Positions 1 through 6,050 are shown, counted from the stretch's first letter. The stretch: DNA of 7,232 nucleotides from Clostridia bacterium (GCA_009930155.1 RZYX01000089.1:1-7232); one strand, 5' to 3'. The notes: generated by a model not told the origin, from the sequence alone. Numbers and translations: made by a program.

Positions 1-1007
1 ATTATTTTCAATACTCATTTTTAATACCTGTTTTTAATAATATGTCTGATGCCTCTGCTGATGAAATTGTGCTTAACGATGCCACAAGGTTTGGAAAATG
101 CAATGCAGATGGAGTGAATGTTAGAACCAGTGCAGGTGTTGACAATACGCTTAATCCAAAAACGGGATATAAACTTTATAACGGTACTGATGTGGAAATT
201 TTGGGAGCTTATAGAACCACTAATATGAGCCCAATGTATTATCATCAACTTTGGTATCCGTTTTGGTATCATGTTCGTTTTACAGCAACCGATGGCACTG
301 TTCAAACTGGTTATGCTTTTGAAGATTACATAGATACAAGTGCAAATCTTGATATTGAAATTAACACTAGCAGAGCTTTAGGGTATACTTTGTCGCCGCA
401 AGGATCAACGGACAAGCCTATGTTTATGAGCGTTGATACAAGGATAGCTACAGTGGATTCAAACGGTAATGTCACAGCGAATGGACTTGGAACGACAAAG
501 ATAATAGCGTTTCTTGCAAATGGAGCATTTGATGTGTTGCCAGTAACAGTTGTATCAGAATCTATAACAGAGCCTACAACAGAACCTCCAACATCAATTA
601 CATCTTCTACATATGAAGTTTCGTCAGGATATATAAATGTAGTTGTGGAAAACACATCGGTGGCAACGCTTAAAAGTAAAATTAACGGCAGCACATACAT
701 AAAGATTTTTGATGCCTCGGGCAATGAGATAACTGATTCTGGCATTAACATAGGAACAGGTATGGTTATAAAACTTGTGGATGGAACAACAGATGTAGAT
801 ACTGCAACAGTTGTTGTAAGGGGTGATGTTAATGGAGATGGCAGATTTAGCGTCTTGGATATTGCAAATGTTAAGATGTGTATACTAAATAAACAGACTT
901 TTACGGGAGCTTATTTACAGGCAGCAAATTATAATAATGATACAGAAAACAAAATTAGCGTTATTGATTATGCTCAGATGAAAACAGAATATCTTAATAA
1001 AAAATAA
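1..1007 (+). CDS. Secreted modular protein with SH3b-like, Big2-like and type I dockerin domains (5' end outside window)
   Basis: The reading frame is open from base 3 to the TAA at 1005-1007. The first ATG (42) has no SD, and 13 in-frame codons precede it, so I treat the gene as cut by the window edge rather than starting at 42. Counting from that ATG: residues about 24-97 resemble a bacterial SH3 domain (GVNVRTSAG near the start, a GYAFEDYI end). Residues about 104-172 resemble a Big2 Ig-like domain (TRIATVDSNGNVTANGLGTT). A Thr/Pro/Glu linker spans 172-190, and a beta-rich module spans 190-259. The dockerin spans 260-321. Its first calcium loop is canonical (D262, N264, D266, S270, D273). 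The second is degenerate but in register (N298, D300, E302, S306, D309). Such proteins are exported and bind cohesins or the cell wall. No catalytic domain is visible; one may lie upstream. Domain calls are by eye. Confidence 0.82.
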   Translation, partial: YFQYSFLIPVFNNMSDASADEIVLNDATRFGKCNADGVNVRTSAGVDNTLNPKTGYKLYNGTDVEILGAYRTTNMSPMYYHQLWYPFWYHVRFTATDGTVQTGYAFEDYIDTSANLDIEINTSRALGYTLSPQGSTDKPMFMSVDTRIATVDSNGNVTANGLGTTKIIAFLANGAFDVLPVTVVSESITEPTTEPPTSITSSTYEVSSGYINVVVENTSVATLKSKINGSTYIKIFDASGNEITDSGINIGTGMVIKLVDGTTDVDTATVVVRGDVNGDGRFSVLDIANVKMCILNKQTFTGAYLQAANYNNDTENKISVIDYAQMKTEYLNKK

Positions 1008-1011
1008 AAAA

Positions 1012-1055
1012 CACCCCAAAGGCAAAAGGCATATAACACTTTTGCGTTTGGGGTG
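1012..1055. terminator. Bidirectional intrinsic terminator between convergent genes
   Basis: A 17-bp stem (1012-1028 with 1039-1055, one G:G mismatch) closes a 10-nt loop. On the minus strand it is followed by a T-rich tract (complement of 1001-1011), which makes it a strong terminator for the kinase-like gene. On the plus strand the following sequence is only moderately T-rich, so it should end the dockerin gene's transcript less efficiently. Confidence 0.85.
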
Positions 1056-1083
1056 CTGTTCATTTTGGATGGAGTTTAATTTA

Positions 1084-1683
1084 TTATTCAAACATTTTAA
1101 CGAGTAAATCAACTACGTCGTTAAGACTACTTGAGTCTGTATTTATGCAAATGTCATAGCTTGTAGGCGAACCCCATTTTTTGCTGGTATAGTGCTGATA
1201 ATAGGAGGCTCTGGCTTTATCCGTCTTTCTTACAAGGGCGGTTGCATTTGATTCGCTTAAAGACTTTTTTTGCATAATTCTTTGAACACGGCTATGTATA
1301 CTTGCACAAATAAAAATATGAATGCAATCTGGATTGTCTCTTAAAATATAATCAGAACAACGACCAACAATAACACAAGAACCTTTTTGAGCGTACTCTT
1401 CAATTAATCTTGATTGTTCAGCAAACATTCTGTCTTGTGCAGTCATGTTAGTTGAACTAGCATTATTGATAAACGCATTATTCATAACAAGTGAGTACAT
1501 AAAGCTACTTGCGGCCTTTTCATCTAATTCTTCAATTTTTGAATTGTCTATTCCAATGTTTGATGCAGCAATTTCAGAAAGAGAGCGGTCGTAAAAAGGT
1601 ACATAAAGTTTTTTAGCAAATTTTTCACCAATTTCGTGACCACCACTGCCATATTCACGAGAAATTGAAATAATTTTATTCAT
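1084..1683 (-). CDS. Cytidylate kinase-like family protein
   Basis: This 199-residue protein matches the cytidylate-kinase-like P-loop family. The N-terminal ISREYGSGGHEIG (residues 7-19) forms the nucleotide-binding loop. It lacks the classic GK[ST] lysine, which is normal for this subfamily. Other landmarks are YD at 31-32, CVIVGRCSDYIL at 103-114 and a C-terminal D-K-x-R-x-x-YY-x-x-Y-T-x-x-x-WG stretch (155-171), probably the lid/arginine region, then YDICINT (176-182). The family is expected to transfer phosphate from ATP to a small substrate, but true CMP kinase activity is not assured, and a housekeeping cmk may lie elsewhere. The start is set by AGGAGG at 1690-1695, 6 nt before the ATG. 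That SD overlaps the TAG of the upstream MATE gene, so the two genes are co-transcribed and perhaps translationally coupled. Substrate unknown. Confidence 0.88.
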   Translation of the reverse strand: MNKIISISREYGSGGHEIGEKFAKKLYVPFYDRSLSEIAASNIGIDNSKIEELDEKAASSFMYSLVMNNAFINNASSTNMTAQDRMFAEQSRLIEEYAQKGSCVIVGRCSDYILRDNPDCIHIFICASIHSRVQRIMQKKSLSESNATALVRKTDKARASYYQHYTSKKWGSPTSYDICINTDSSSLNDVVDLLVKMFE

Positions 1684-1693
1684 AGTAAGCCTC

Positions 1694-3070
1694 CTAGCCT
1701 TTTTCGTGTTTTTGTTGGATTTTATGTTTAGAACCTTTTTGATTTTTTAATACAAACATGGCCATAATAACAGACATAAGTGCACTGAAAATATCAGCAA
1801 TAGGCTGTGCAAACACTATTCCGTTTAATCCAAATACCATGTTTCCGATTATAAGAGCTGGTATAAATACAAAGCCTTGCCTGGAGACTGCAAGTAGCAG
1901 AGATGGGATAGCTTTTCCCAAAGCTTGAAAGGTAAATGAAAATAGAAAAAGTATGCCTAAAAACGGTATAGAAATAAGATTGTTTCTCAAGAATTGAGTT
2001 CCAAGTTCAATTGTGCGAGCATCGTCAATAAATATTTTTACAGCATTTCCTCCTGCAAAATATAGGAAAATAGTTATTGTAATGGCAACAGTTGTACCTA
2101 TGATACCTGTTATTTTCATGGTTTCATTCATTCTGTTACGGTTGTTTGCCGCATAGTTGTATCCGATAAGAGGTTGAACACCCTGACAAAGACCAATGGA
2201 AAGAAGAATAGGGAGCATAAGAATTCTGTTGATTATACCAAAAGCGGCAACAACGGTATCGCCATATTCAACAGCGAAGTTATTAAGGATAATTGATGAA
2301 ATACTCATAAGTAAATTTGTTATAGACGCAGTTGTACCTATTGCTAAAATATTTTTAACTATAGAGGCTGTGGGCTTATAATCTTTTGGATAAATGGAAA
2401 GGAACTCGCTACGCTTAATGAAATATATGATGTAATATAATACACTAATACAATTTGCAAAAATTGTTGCAACGGCGGCACCGTAAACGCCCATTTCAAA
2501 GTGGAGAATTAGTATTGGGTCAAGTATTATGTTGATGACTGTTCCAAGCATCATTCCTGTCATCGTTTCTTTTGCTGCACCTTCGGCACGAATCATTTGA
2601 CCCAGTGCAAAACTTAATATAACAAAGGGCGCACCTAAAAAAATAGCACTAAGGTATTGGCGAGCAAAATCAAATGTGTTGCTACTTGAGCCAAGAAGAT
2701 GTAAAATATTTTCAATGAATATGGAGCCTATAATAGCTACAATAATTCCAACAATAATACAACTATAAAAAGAAAAGGCAGATGTCTTTTTTACGGTATC
2801 ATAATCTTTTGTGCCAAGAAGACGTGATATAAAGCTTGAACTTCCAACACCAAATAAATTGCCAAATGCCATAAGAATCATAAATATAGGCATTGTAATT
2901 GTAACTGCTGCTACTTGATTTGGGTCGCCAATTTGCCCAACAAAAAATGTGTCAGCAAGATTGTAGATTACTGTTACAAGCATACCGAGTATGGTTGGCA
3001 CGGCAAGTTTTGCAATGGCCTGTGGCACGGGCATAGTTTCAAATATGTACTGTTTGCTATAATTTTGCAT
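1694..3070 (-). CDS. MATE family multidrug/metabolite efflux transporter
   Basis: This is a 458-residue integral membrane protein with about 12 hydrophobic segments, the usual size for the MATE family (drug or metabolite antiport driven by Na+ or H+). Family landmarks are LADTFFVGQIGD (38-49), IRAEG (160-164), NIILDPILI (180-188), a charged cytoplasmic loop near 218-236 between the two six-helix halves, and GVQPLIGYNYAANN (297-310), the second-half motif. The C-terminus is a short Lys/His-rich cytoplasmic tail. The pattern is closest to the DinF/MepA-like branch. The ATG at 3068-3070 is preceded by GAGG at 3077-3080 (6-nt spacing) and by a good promoter. The gene is first in a two-gene operon with the cytidylate-kinase-like gene; the TAG stop shares two bases with that gene's SD. 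Substrate cannot be inferred. Confidence 0.95.
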   Translation of the reverse strand: MQNYSKQYIFETMPVPQAIAKLAVPTILGMLVTVIYNLADTFFVGQIGDPNQVAAVTITMPIFMILMAFGNLFGVGSSSFISRLLGTKDYDTVKKTSAFSFYSCIIVGIIVAIIGSIFIENILHLLGSSSNTFDFARQYLSAIFLGAPFVILSFALGQMIRAEGAAKETMTGMMLGTVINIILDPILILHFEMGVYGAAVATIFANCISVLYYIIYFIKRSEFLSIYPKDYKPTASIVKNILAIGTTASITNLLMSISSIILNNFAVEYGDTVVAAFGIINRILMLPILLSIGLCQGVQPLIGYNYAANNRNRMNETMKITGIIGTTVAITITIFLYFAGGNAVKIFIDDARTIELGTQFLRNNLISIPFLGILFLFSFTFQALGKAIPSLLLAVSRQGFVFIPALIIGNMVFGLNGIVFAQPIADIFSALMSVIMAMFVLKNQKGSKHKIQQKHEKG

Positions 3071-3099
3071 AAATTCCCTCTTCTGTTTAATTATAAATT

Positions 3100-3128
3100 A
3101 TTATACTATCTATTATTGTTAAAATCAA
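3100..3128 (-). promoter_or_regulatory. Sigma-A type promoter of the MATE operon
   Basis: Read on the minus strand, TTGATT (3123-3128) and a perfect TATAAT (3100-3105) are separated by exactly 17 nt. Transcription should start near 3093, giving a leader of only about 22 nt before the ATG at 3070. No operator-like palindrome is obvious around it. Confidence 0.75.
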
Positions 3129-3192
3129 CATATATAGTATTAAACATACAAATAATATAGGGGTAGATTAGTTCAAAAAATTTAAAAAACCC

Positions 3193-3221
3193 TTGACTGA
3201 TAAATGTATGTATGGTATAGT
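3193..3221 (+). promoter_or_regulatory. Sigma-A type extended -10 promoter for rpmG-secE-nusG
   Basis: TTGACT (3193-3198, five of six consensus) and TATAGT (3216-3221, five of six) are 17 nt apart. The -10 is preceded by TGG, an extended -10 element. The predicted start is near A3228, leaving a leader of about 119 nt before rpmG. The promoter is divergent from the MATE promoter, with about 64 nt between the two -35 boxes. Confidence 0.82.
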
Positions 3222-3227
3222 CTTCTT

Positions 3228-3346
3228 ACCTCTTATTGGAGGGTTCTTTTTTTGTGCCCTTAAAGTGCATATTAAAAAGCACAAAGAAGAGGGAGGCAAA
3301 GCCCATTCGGGGCTTACATTATATCCGGAAAACTGGAGGTGCCGTC
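3228..3346 (+). promoter_or_regulatory. Structured 5' leader of rpmG
   Basis: This is about 119 nt of untranslated leader with several possible helices. CCTC (3229-3232) can pair with GAGG (3239-3242) just ahead of a T-rich stretch (seven T at 3247-3253). TTTTTTTGTGC (3247-3257) can pair with 3279-3289 (11 bp, two G-T). GTGC at 3265-3268 competes for the same GCAC at 3279-3282. A last hairpin, AAGCCC (3299-3304) with GGGCTT (3310-3315), sits about 20 nt before the SD (GGAGG, 3335-3339). No known riboswitch or ribosomal-protein leader was recognised, so function is open. Confidence 0.4.
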
Positions 3347-3496
3347 ATGAGAGTACGAGTTACTTTAGCCTGCACAGAGTGCAAACAACGCAATTACAAC
3401 ACAATGAAAAGCAAGAAAAACACCCCTGACAGGTTGGAGATGAATAAGTATTGCAGATTCTGCAAGAAACACACACTCCACAGAGAAACAAAGTAA
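3347..3496 (+). CDS. rpmG: 50S ribosomal protein L33, zinc-binding (four-Cys) form
   Basis: This 49-residue protein is the typical length for L33. It begins [17 protein letters not shown] and ends in [14 protein letters not shown]. The two CxxC pairs (residues 9/12 and 36/39) form the zinc ribbon of the 'C+' type, as opposed to the cysteine-free paralogue used under zinc limitation in some Firmicutes. L33 is a small 50S subunit protein near the E site. The frame stays open upstream to an ATG at 3236, but ATG 3347 is the start because GGAGG (3335-3339) lies 7 nt before it and the family begins here. It is the first gene after the promoter at 3193-3221. secE starts 16 nt after its stop, the common Firmicutes order; no tRNA-Trp is present between them. 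Confidence 0.95.
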   Translation: MRVRVTLACTECKQRNYNTMKSKKNTPDRLEMNKYCRFCKKHTLHRETK

Positions 3497-3512
3497 GTGG
3501 GAGGTAGTCGGA

Positions 3513-3989
3513 ATGGCTGGTAAAAAGAAATCTCCTAAAGCTTCATCAAAGAAGCCCGAGAAGACCACGGAAGTTGCAGCCACTACCCCAAAAGATGAAG
3601 AGGTAAACACTGAAAGTACTGTTGCTGAAAAGGTAGGTAATACTAATAAGGCAAAGCAGACTAAAGAAGTTGCCAAGGCATCTAGCCCAAAAGCAAAGTC
3701 CGACAAGGCTGATAAGGCTGAAAAGGACAAGGGTGGTAAAAAAACAAAAGCTGTAAGAAATTTCTTTAAGGAATTAAAGGGCGAGATAAAAAAGATTTCT
3801 TGGAACAGCAAAGAAGACACTATTAAAAGCACAGGTGTCGTTTTGCTTGTTGTTATCTTAGTTGGAGTCGGCATATGGATTGTTGATTTCGGTCTGACTA
3901 ATCTTAGAGAATTTTTGTATGAACTTTCAAAGTCAAATGCTGGGGAAGCAAGGATTATGCTTTCTATGATGCTTTCTGGCTTGATGTAA
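3513..3989 (+). CDS. secE: Preprotein translocase subunit SecE with long charged N-terminal extension
   Basis: SecE clamps the SecY channel of the general secretion system in the cytoplasmic membrane. The conserved core is at residues about 79-137: an amphipathic helix VRNFFKELKGEIKKISW (81-97), then one membrane span (about 107-127), then FGLTNLREFL (126-135). That core alone is the usual 60-70 residue Gram-positive SecE. Here the protein has 158 residues, because about 78 Lys/Ala/Ser/Thr/Glu-rich residues with no predicted fold precede the core and about 20 follow it. The start is fixed by GGGAGG (3499-3504), 8 nt before ATG 3513. No other in-frame ATG with an SD lies nearer the core, so the extension appears to be real. 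It lies directly between rpmG and nusG, its normal neighbours. Confidence 0.93.
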   Translation: MAGKKKSPKASSKKPEKTTEVAATTPKDEEVNTESTVAEKVGNTNKAKQTKEVAKASSPKAKSDKADKAEKDKGGKKTKAVRNFFKELKGEIKKISWNSKEDTIKSTGVVLLVVILVGVGIWIVDFGLTNLREFLYELSKSNAGEARIMLSMMLSGLM

Positions 3990-4008
3990 GTGTAATGGAG
4001 GTAAAGCA

Positions 4009-4560
4009 ATGTCTGAAAGCTCCAAATGGTATGTTATCCATACCTATTCAGGTTATGAAAATAAGGTTGCAACAAACATAGAGAAAATAGTCGAAAGCCG
4101 TAAAATGCATGACCAAATCCTTGAGGTAAGAGTACCAACTGAAATGGTTACAGAAATCAAGGATGACAAAAAGCGTGAAGTTGAAAGAAAGATATTTCCT
4201 GGTTATGTTCTAGTTAAGCTTGCTGTTAAAGAGATTAAGAACGAGCTTACAATGGGCGATGATGCTTGGTATGTAATTCGCAATACACGTGGTGTTACTG
4301 GTTTTGTAGGACCCGAAAGCAAGCCTGTTCCACTTTCAGATACTGAAGTGCTTGCTCTTGGCGTTGAAAAGAGGTCGGTTGAGGTTAACTATGCTGTTGG
4401 CGATTTTGTAAACATAGTCGACGGACCGCTTGAGGGATTCTCAGGCTTGGTTGAAGAACTTGACACAGATAAGAATCTTGTTCGTGTTAAGATTTCAATG
4501 TTTGGTAGAGAGACTCCGGTTGAGTTTGAACTTGACCAGATAGATCTCGTTGCCGAATAA
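4009..4560 (+). CDS. nusG: Transcription termination/antitermination factor NusG
   Basis: NusG binds RNA polymerase, modulates pausing and elongation, and links transcription to ribosomes or Rho. The 183-residue length is typical. The NGN domain (about 6-110) shows KWYVIHTYSGYE (6-17), KIFPGYVLVK (61-70) and RNTRGVTGFVG (91-101). The C-terminal KOW domain (about 127-180) shows GDFVNIVDGPLEGFSG (131-146) and FGRETPVEFELDQI (165-178). GGAGG (3997-4001) lies 7 nt before ATG 4009, and only 19 nt separate it from secE, so the two share a transcript with rpmG. The downstream rplKA genes follow after a 120-nt leader without a convincing promoter, so read-through from this unit is likely. Confidence 0.97.
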   Translation: MSESSKWYVIHTYSGYENKVATNIEKIVESRKMHDQILEVRVPTEMVTEIKDDKKREVERKIFPGYVLVKLAVKEIKNELTMGDDAWYVIRNTRGVTGFVGPESKPVPLSDTEVLALGVEKRSVEVNYAVGDFVNIVDGPLEGFSGLVEELDTDKNLVRVKISMFGRETPVEFELDQIDLVAE

Positions 4561-4572
4561 CAATTTGTTTTG

Positions 4573-4600
4573 GTAATTTGCGGATTTTTCGCTTAATTAC
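4573..4600 (+). promoter_or_regulatory. Hairpin at the start of the nusG-rplK spacer
   Basis: GTAATT (4573-4578) pairs with AATTAC (4595-4600), and GCG (4580-4582) with CGC (4590-4592), around a T-rich loop. No T-tract follows the stem, so it does not look like an intrinsic terminator. It may be an RNA-processing site or a support helix for the element downstream; function is inferred only from position. Confidence 0.3.
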
Positions 4601-4617
4601 AGCGGGGCGTTTGTCCC

Positions 4618-4659
4618 TGTGGGAGGAGTGCTTAAAAGTGTACTCCGCCATCTACCACA
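4618..4659 (+). promoter_or_regulatory. Probable ribosomal protein L1 binding site in the rplK leader
   Basis: The RNA can fold as an outer helix TGTGG/CCACA (4618-4622 with 4655-4659), an asymmetric internal loop (GA on the 5' side, GCCATCTA on the 3' side) and an inner 7-bp helix (4625-4631 with 4640-4646). It ends 7 nt before the SD of rplK (4667-4671). L1 is known to repress the L11-L1 messenger by binding a leader that mimics its 23S rRNA site, which is two helices joined by an asymmetric loop. The same fold recurs before rplA, which supports the call. Confidence 0.6.
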
Positions 4660-4680
4660 TTATTATGGAGGTGCAATAAA

Positions 4681-5106
4681 ATGGCTCAAAAGGTTATAGG
4701 CTTTATTAAACTGCAGATTCCTGCGGGAAAGGCAACACCGGCACCCCCTGTCGGACCAGCACTTGGACAGCACGGAGTAAACATTATGGCGTTTACAAAG
4801 GAGTTCAACGAGCGCACAAAGAACGACATGGGACTTATAATTCCGGTTGTTATCACAGTTTATGCAGACCATTCCTTCTCGTTTGTAACAAAGACACCAC
4901 CTGCAGCAATCCTTATTAAAAAGGCTTGTGGCATTGAAAGCGGTTCTGGTGTTCCAAACAAGACAAAGGTAGCAACAATTACCGGTGAGCAGATTAGAAA
5001 AATCGCTGAGCAGAAAATGCCTGACTTAAATGCAGCAAGCGTTGAAACAGCTATAAGTATGATAGCTGGAACAGCTCGTAGCATGGGCGTTTCTGTAGTT
5101 GATTAA
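4681..5106 (+). CDS. rplK: 50S ribosomal protein L11
   Basis: L11 sits at the base of the factor-binding stalk on the GTPase-associated region of 23S rRNA, contacts elongation factors and is the thiostrepton target region. The 141-residue length is standard. The N-terminal domain has [20 protein letters not shown] (11-30) followed by HGVNIMAF. The C-terminal RNA-binding domain ends with the signature GTARSMGV (130-137). GGAGG (4667-4671) lies 9 nt before ATG 4681. The gene is preceded by a structured leader likely bound by L1 and is followed by rplA with a second copy of that structure, so the pair forms the classic L11-L1 autoregulated unit. Confidence 0.97.
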   Translation: MAQKVIGFIKLQIPAGKATPAPPVGPALGQHGVNIMAFTKEFNERTKNDMGLIIPVVITVYADHSFSFVTKTPPAAILIKKACGIESGSGVPNKTKVATITGEQIRKIAEQKMPDLNAASVETAISMIAGTARSMGVSVVD

Positions 5107-5113
5107 TGCTCCC

Positions 5114-5143
5114 GGGTGGGAGGAAAAATCCGATTAACCACTC
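5114..5143 (+). promoter_or_regulatory. Second probable L1 binding site, in the rplK-rplA spacer
   Basis: This is a compact version of the rplK leader fold: outer helix 5114-5119 with 5138-5143 (6 bp, one G-T), GA on the 5' side and GATTAA on the 3' side of the internal loop, and an inner helix GGA/TCC (5122-5124 with 5129-5131) capped by AAAA. It ends 4 nt before the SD of rplA (5148-5153). The GTGGGAGGA and CCAC blocks are shared with the site upstream of rplK. Its position suggests direct repression of L1 translation. Confidence 0.55.
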
Positions 5144-5163
5144 TATTGGGAGGTAACAAAAAG

Positions 5164-5865
5164 ATGAAACATGGTAAAAAATATGTCGAGAGTGCAAAAC
5201 TTATCGACAAAACAAAACTTTATGACCCTTCGGAAGCTCTTGATATTGCAGTGAAAACTGCAACAGCTAAGTTTGACGAAACCGTTGAGGTTCATGTAAG
5301 ACTCGGCGTTGACTCACGCCACGCAGACCAGCAGGTTCGTGGTGCAGTAGTATTGCCGAACGGAACAGGTAAGACTGTTCGTGTTGCAGTATTTGCAAAG
5401 GGCGATATGGCAAAAGCTGCAGAAGCAGCAGGCGCTGAAATCGTTGGAGCAGAGGATTTGGTAGCAAAGATTCAGGGCGAAGGCTTTATGGATTTTGATG
5501 TTGCTATCGCATCACCTGATATGATGGCACTTGTTGGTCGTTTGGGCAAGGTTTTGGGACCTCGTGGTCTTATGCCAAGTCCAAAGGCAGGCACAGTAAC
5601 ACCTGACGTTGCAAAGGCTGTAACAGAAGCAAAGGCAGGTAAGATTGAGTATCGCCTTGACAAGACAAACATTATCCATTGCCCTATTGGTAAAGCTTCA
5701 TTCGGTACTGAAAAGCTCGCAGAGAACTTTAACACATTGCTTGATGCAATCGTAAAGGCAAAGCCAGCAGCAACAAAAGGACAGTATATTCGTTCATGCG
5801 TTGTTGCATCAACAATGGGCCCTGGAATTCATATTAATTCTGGTAAAATCGGTTCACAACAATAA
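5164..5865 (+). CDS. rplA: 50S ribosomal protein L1
   Basis: L1 forms the mobile L1 stalk at the ribosomal E site, helps release deacylated tRNA, and represses its own messenger in bacteria. This start gives 233 residues, the usual size, beginning [16 protein letters not shown] as in other L1 proteins. The L1 signature [20 protein letters not shown] lies at 125-144 and TMGPG at 217-221. GGGAGG (5148-5153) is 10 nt before ATG 5164. An in-frame GTG at 5116 would add 16 residues, but it lies inside the predicted L1 RNA fold, lacks an SD and does not match the family, so I reject it. The gene is downstream of rplK and ends 7 nt before the -35 box of the rplJ promoter. Confidence 0.96.
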   Translation: MKHGKKYVESAKLIDKTKLYDPSEALDIAVKTATAKFDETVEVHVRLGVDSRHADQQVRGAVVLPNGTGKTVRVAVFAKGDMAKAAEAAGAEIVGAEDLVAKIQGEGFMDFDVAIASPDMMALVGRLGKVLGPRGLMPSPKAGTVTPDVAKAVTEAKAGKIEYRLDKTNIIHCPIGKASFGTEKLAENFNTLLDAIVKAKPAATKGQYIRSCVVASTMGPGIHINSGKIGSQQ

Positions 5866-5872
5866 CTAATGC

Positions 5873-5901
5873 TTGACACATATAATTGTGTGTGTTAGTA
5901 T
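5873..5901 (+). promoter_or_regulatory. Promoter for the L10 leader and rplJ-rplL
   Basis: A perfect TTGACA (5873-5878) and TAGTAT (5896-5901, four of six) are 17 nt apart, and TGT before the -10 gives an extended -10 element. Transcription should begin near G5908, at the 5' edge of the L10 leader. A promoter between L1 and L10 is common in bacteria and allows rplJL to be made independently of rplKA. Confidence 0.75.
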
Positions 5902-5907
5902 ATCAAT

Positions 5908-5983
5908 GCTGTTCTTAACCAAAGACAGCAGGTGCTTACAGAGCGTAACGGTGAAAGCCTACCTGCCTAGGATGGAGCATACA
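5908..5983 (+). ncRNA. L10 leader (ribosomal protein L10 binding element)
   Basis: The sequence AACCAAAGACAGCAGGTG (5918-5934 region) and the downstream ACCTGCC...GGATGGAG block match the conserved features of the L10 leader family that precedes rplJ in many bacteria. GCAGGT (5928-5933) pairs with ACCTGC (5961-5966); GCTGT (5908-5912) can pair with ACAGC (5925-5929). L10, usually as the L10(L12)4 complex, binds this RNA in place of its similar 23S rRNA site and represses its own operon. Here it is followed by an antiterminator/terminator pair, so control is probably by transcription attenuation. Confidence 0.85.
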
Positions 5984-6024
5984 ACAGTTTTTAACTGTGA
6001 TATTATGTATGTTAGCCCTTCCTA
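5968..6024 (+). promoter_or_regulatory. Candidate antiterminator of the rplJL leader
   Basis: A long imperfect hairpin can form. TAGGATGG (5968-5975) pairs with CCTTCCTA (6017-6024, one T-T mismatch), CATACA (5978-5983) with TGTATG (6006-6011), and ACAGTT (5984-5989) with AACTGT (5993-5998) around a TTT loop. The outer helix uses the 5' arm of the terminator at 6014-6025, so the two structures exclude each other. Its 5' strand adjoins or belongs to the L10-binding fold, which would let bound L10 favour the terminator. Confidence 0.6.
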
Positions 6025-6050
6025 CGGTTTGTAGGGAGGGCTTTTTATTT
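6014..6050 (+). terminator. Intrinsic terminator/attenuator upstream of rplJ
   Basis: A 12-bp stem (6014-6025 with 6031-6042, one T-G wobble), a GGTTT loop and a T-rich tail (TTTTTATTT at 6042-6050) form a textbook intrinsic terminator. It lies between the L10 leader and rplJ, with no gene in between, so it is an attenuator rather than the end of a gene unit. It would also block most transcription coming from rplA unless the antiterminator forms. Confidence 0.88.

Noticed and set aside
42..44. ATG as the true start of the dockerin protein
   Set aside because: No SD precedes it, no signal peptide follows it, and the frame is open to the window edge, so the gene most likely begins upstream.
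3299..3315. Hairpin before rpmG as an intrinsic terminator
   Set aside because: The stem is only 6 bp and no T-tract follows it.
3236..3346. In-frame ATG giving L33 a 37-residue extension
   Set aside because: The GGAGG above this ATG overlaps its start region rather than preceding it at a usable distance, while ATG 3347 has a well-placed SD and matches the normal L33 N-terminus.
4532..4560. Promoter at the end of nusG for rplKA (TTGACC with a 17-nt spacer)
   Set aside because: The matching -10 (GAATAA) fits only three of six positions, and the -35 is within coding sequence; read-through from upstream is simpler.
5116..5163. In-frame GTG start giving L1 a 16-residue N-terminal extension
   Set aside because: It lies within the predicted L1-binding RNA, has no SD, and the L1 family begins at the ATG 5164 behind GGGAGG.
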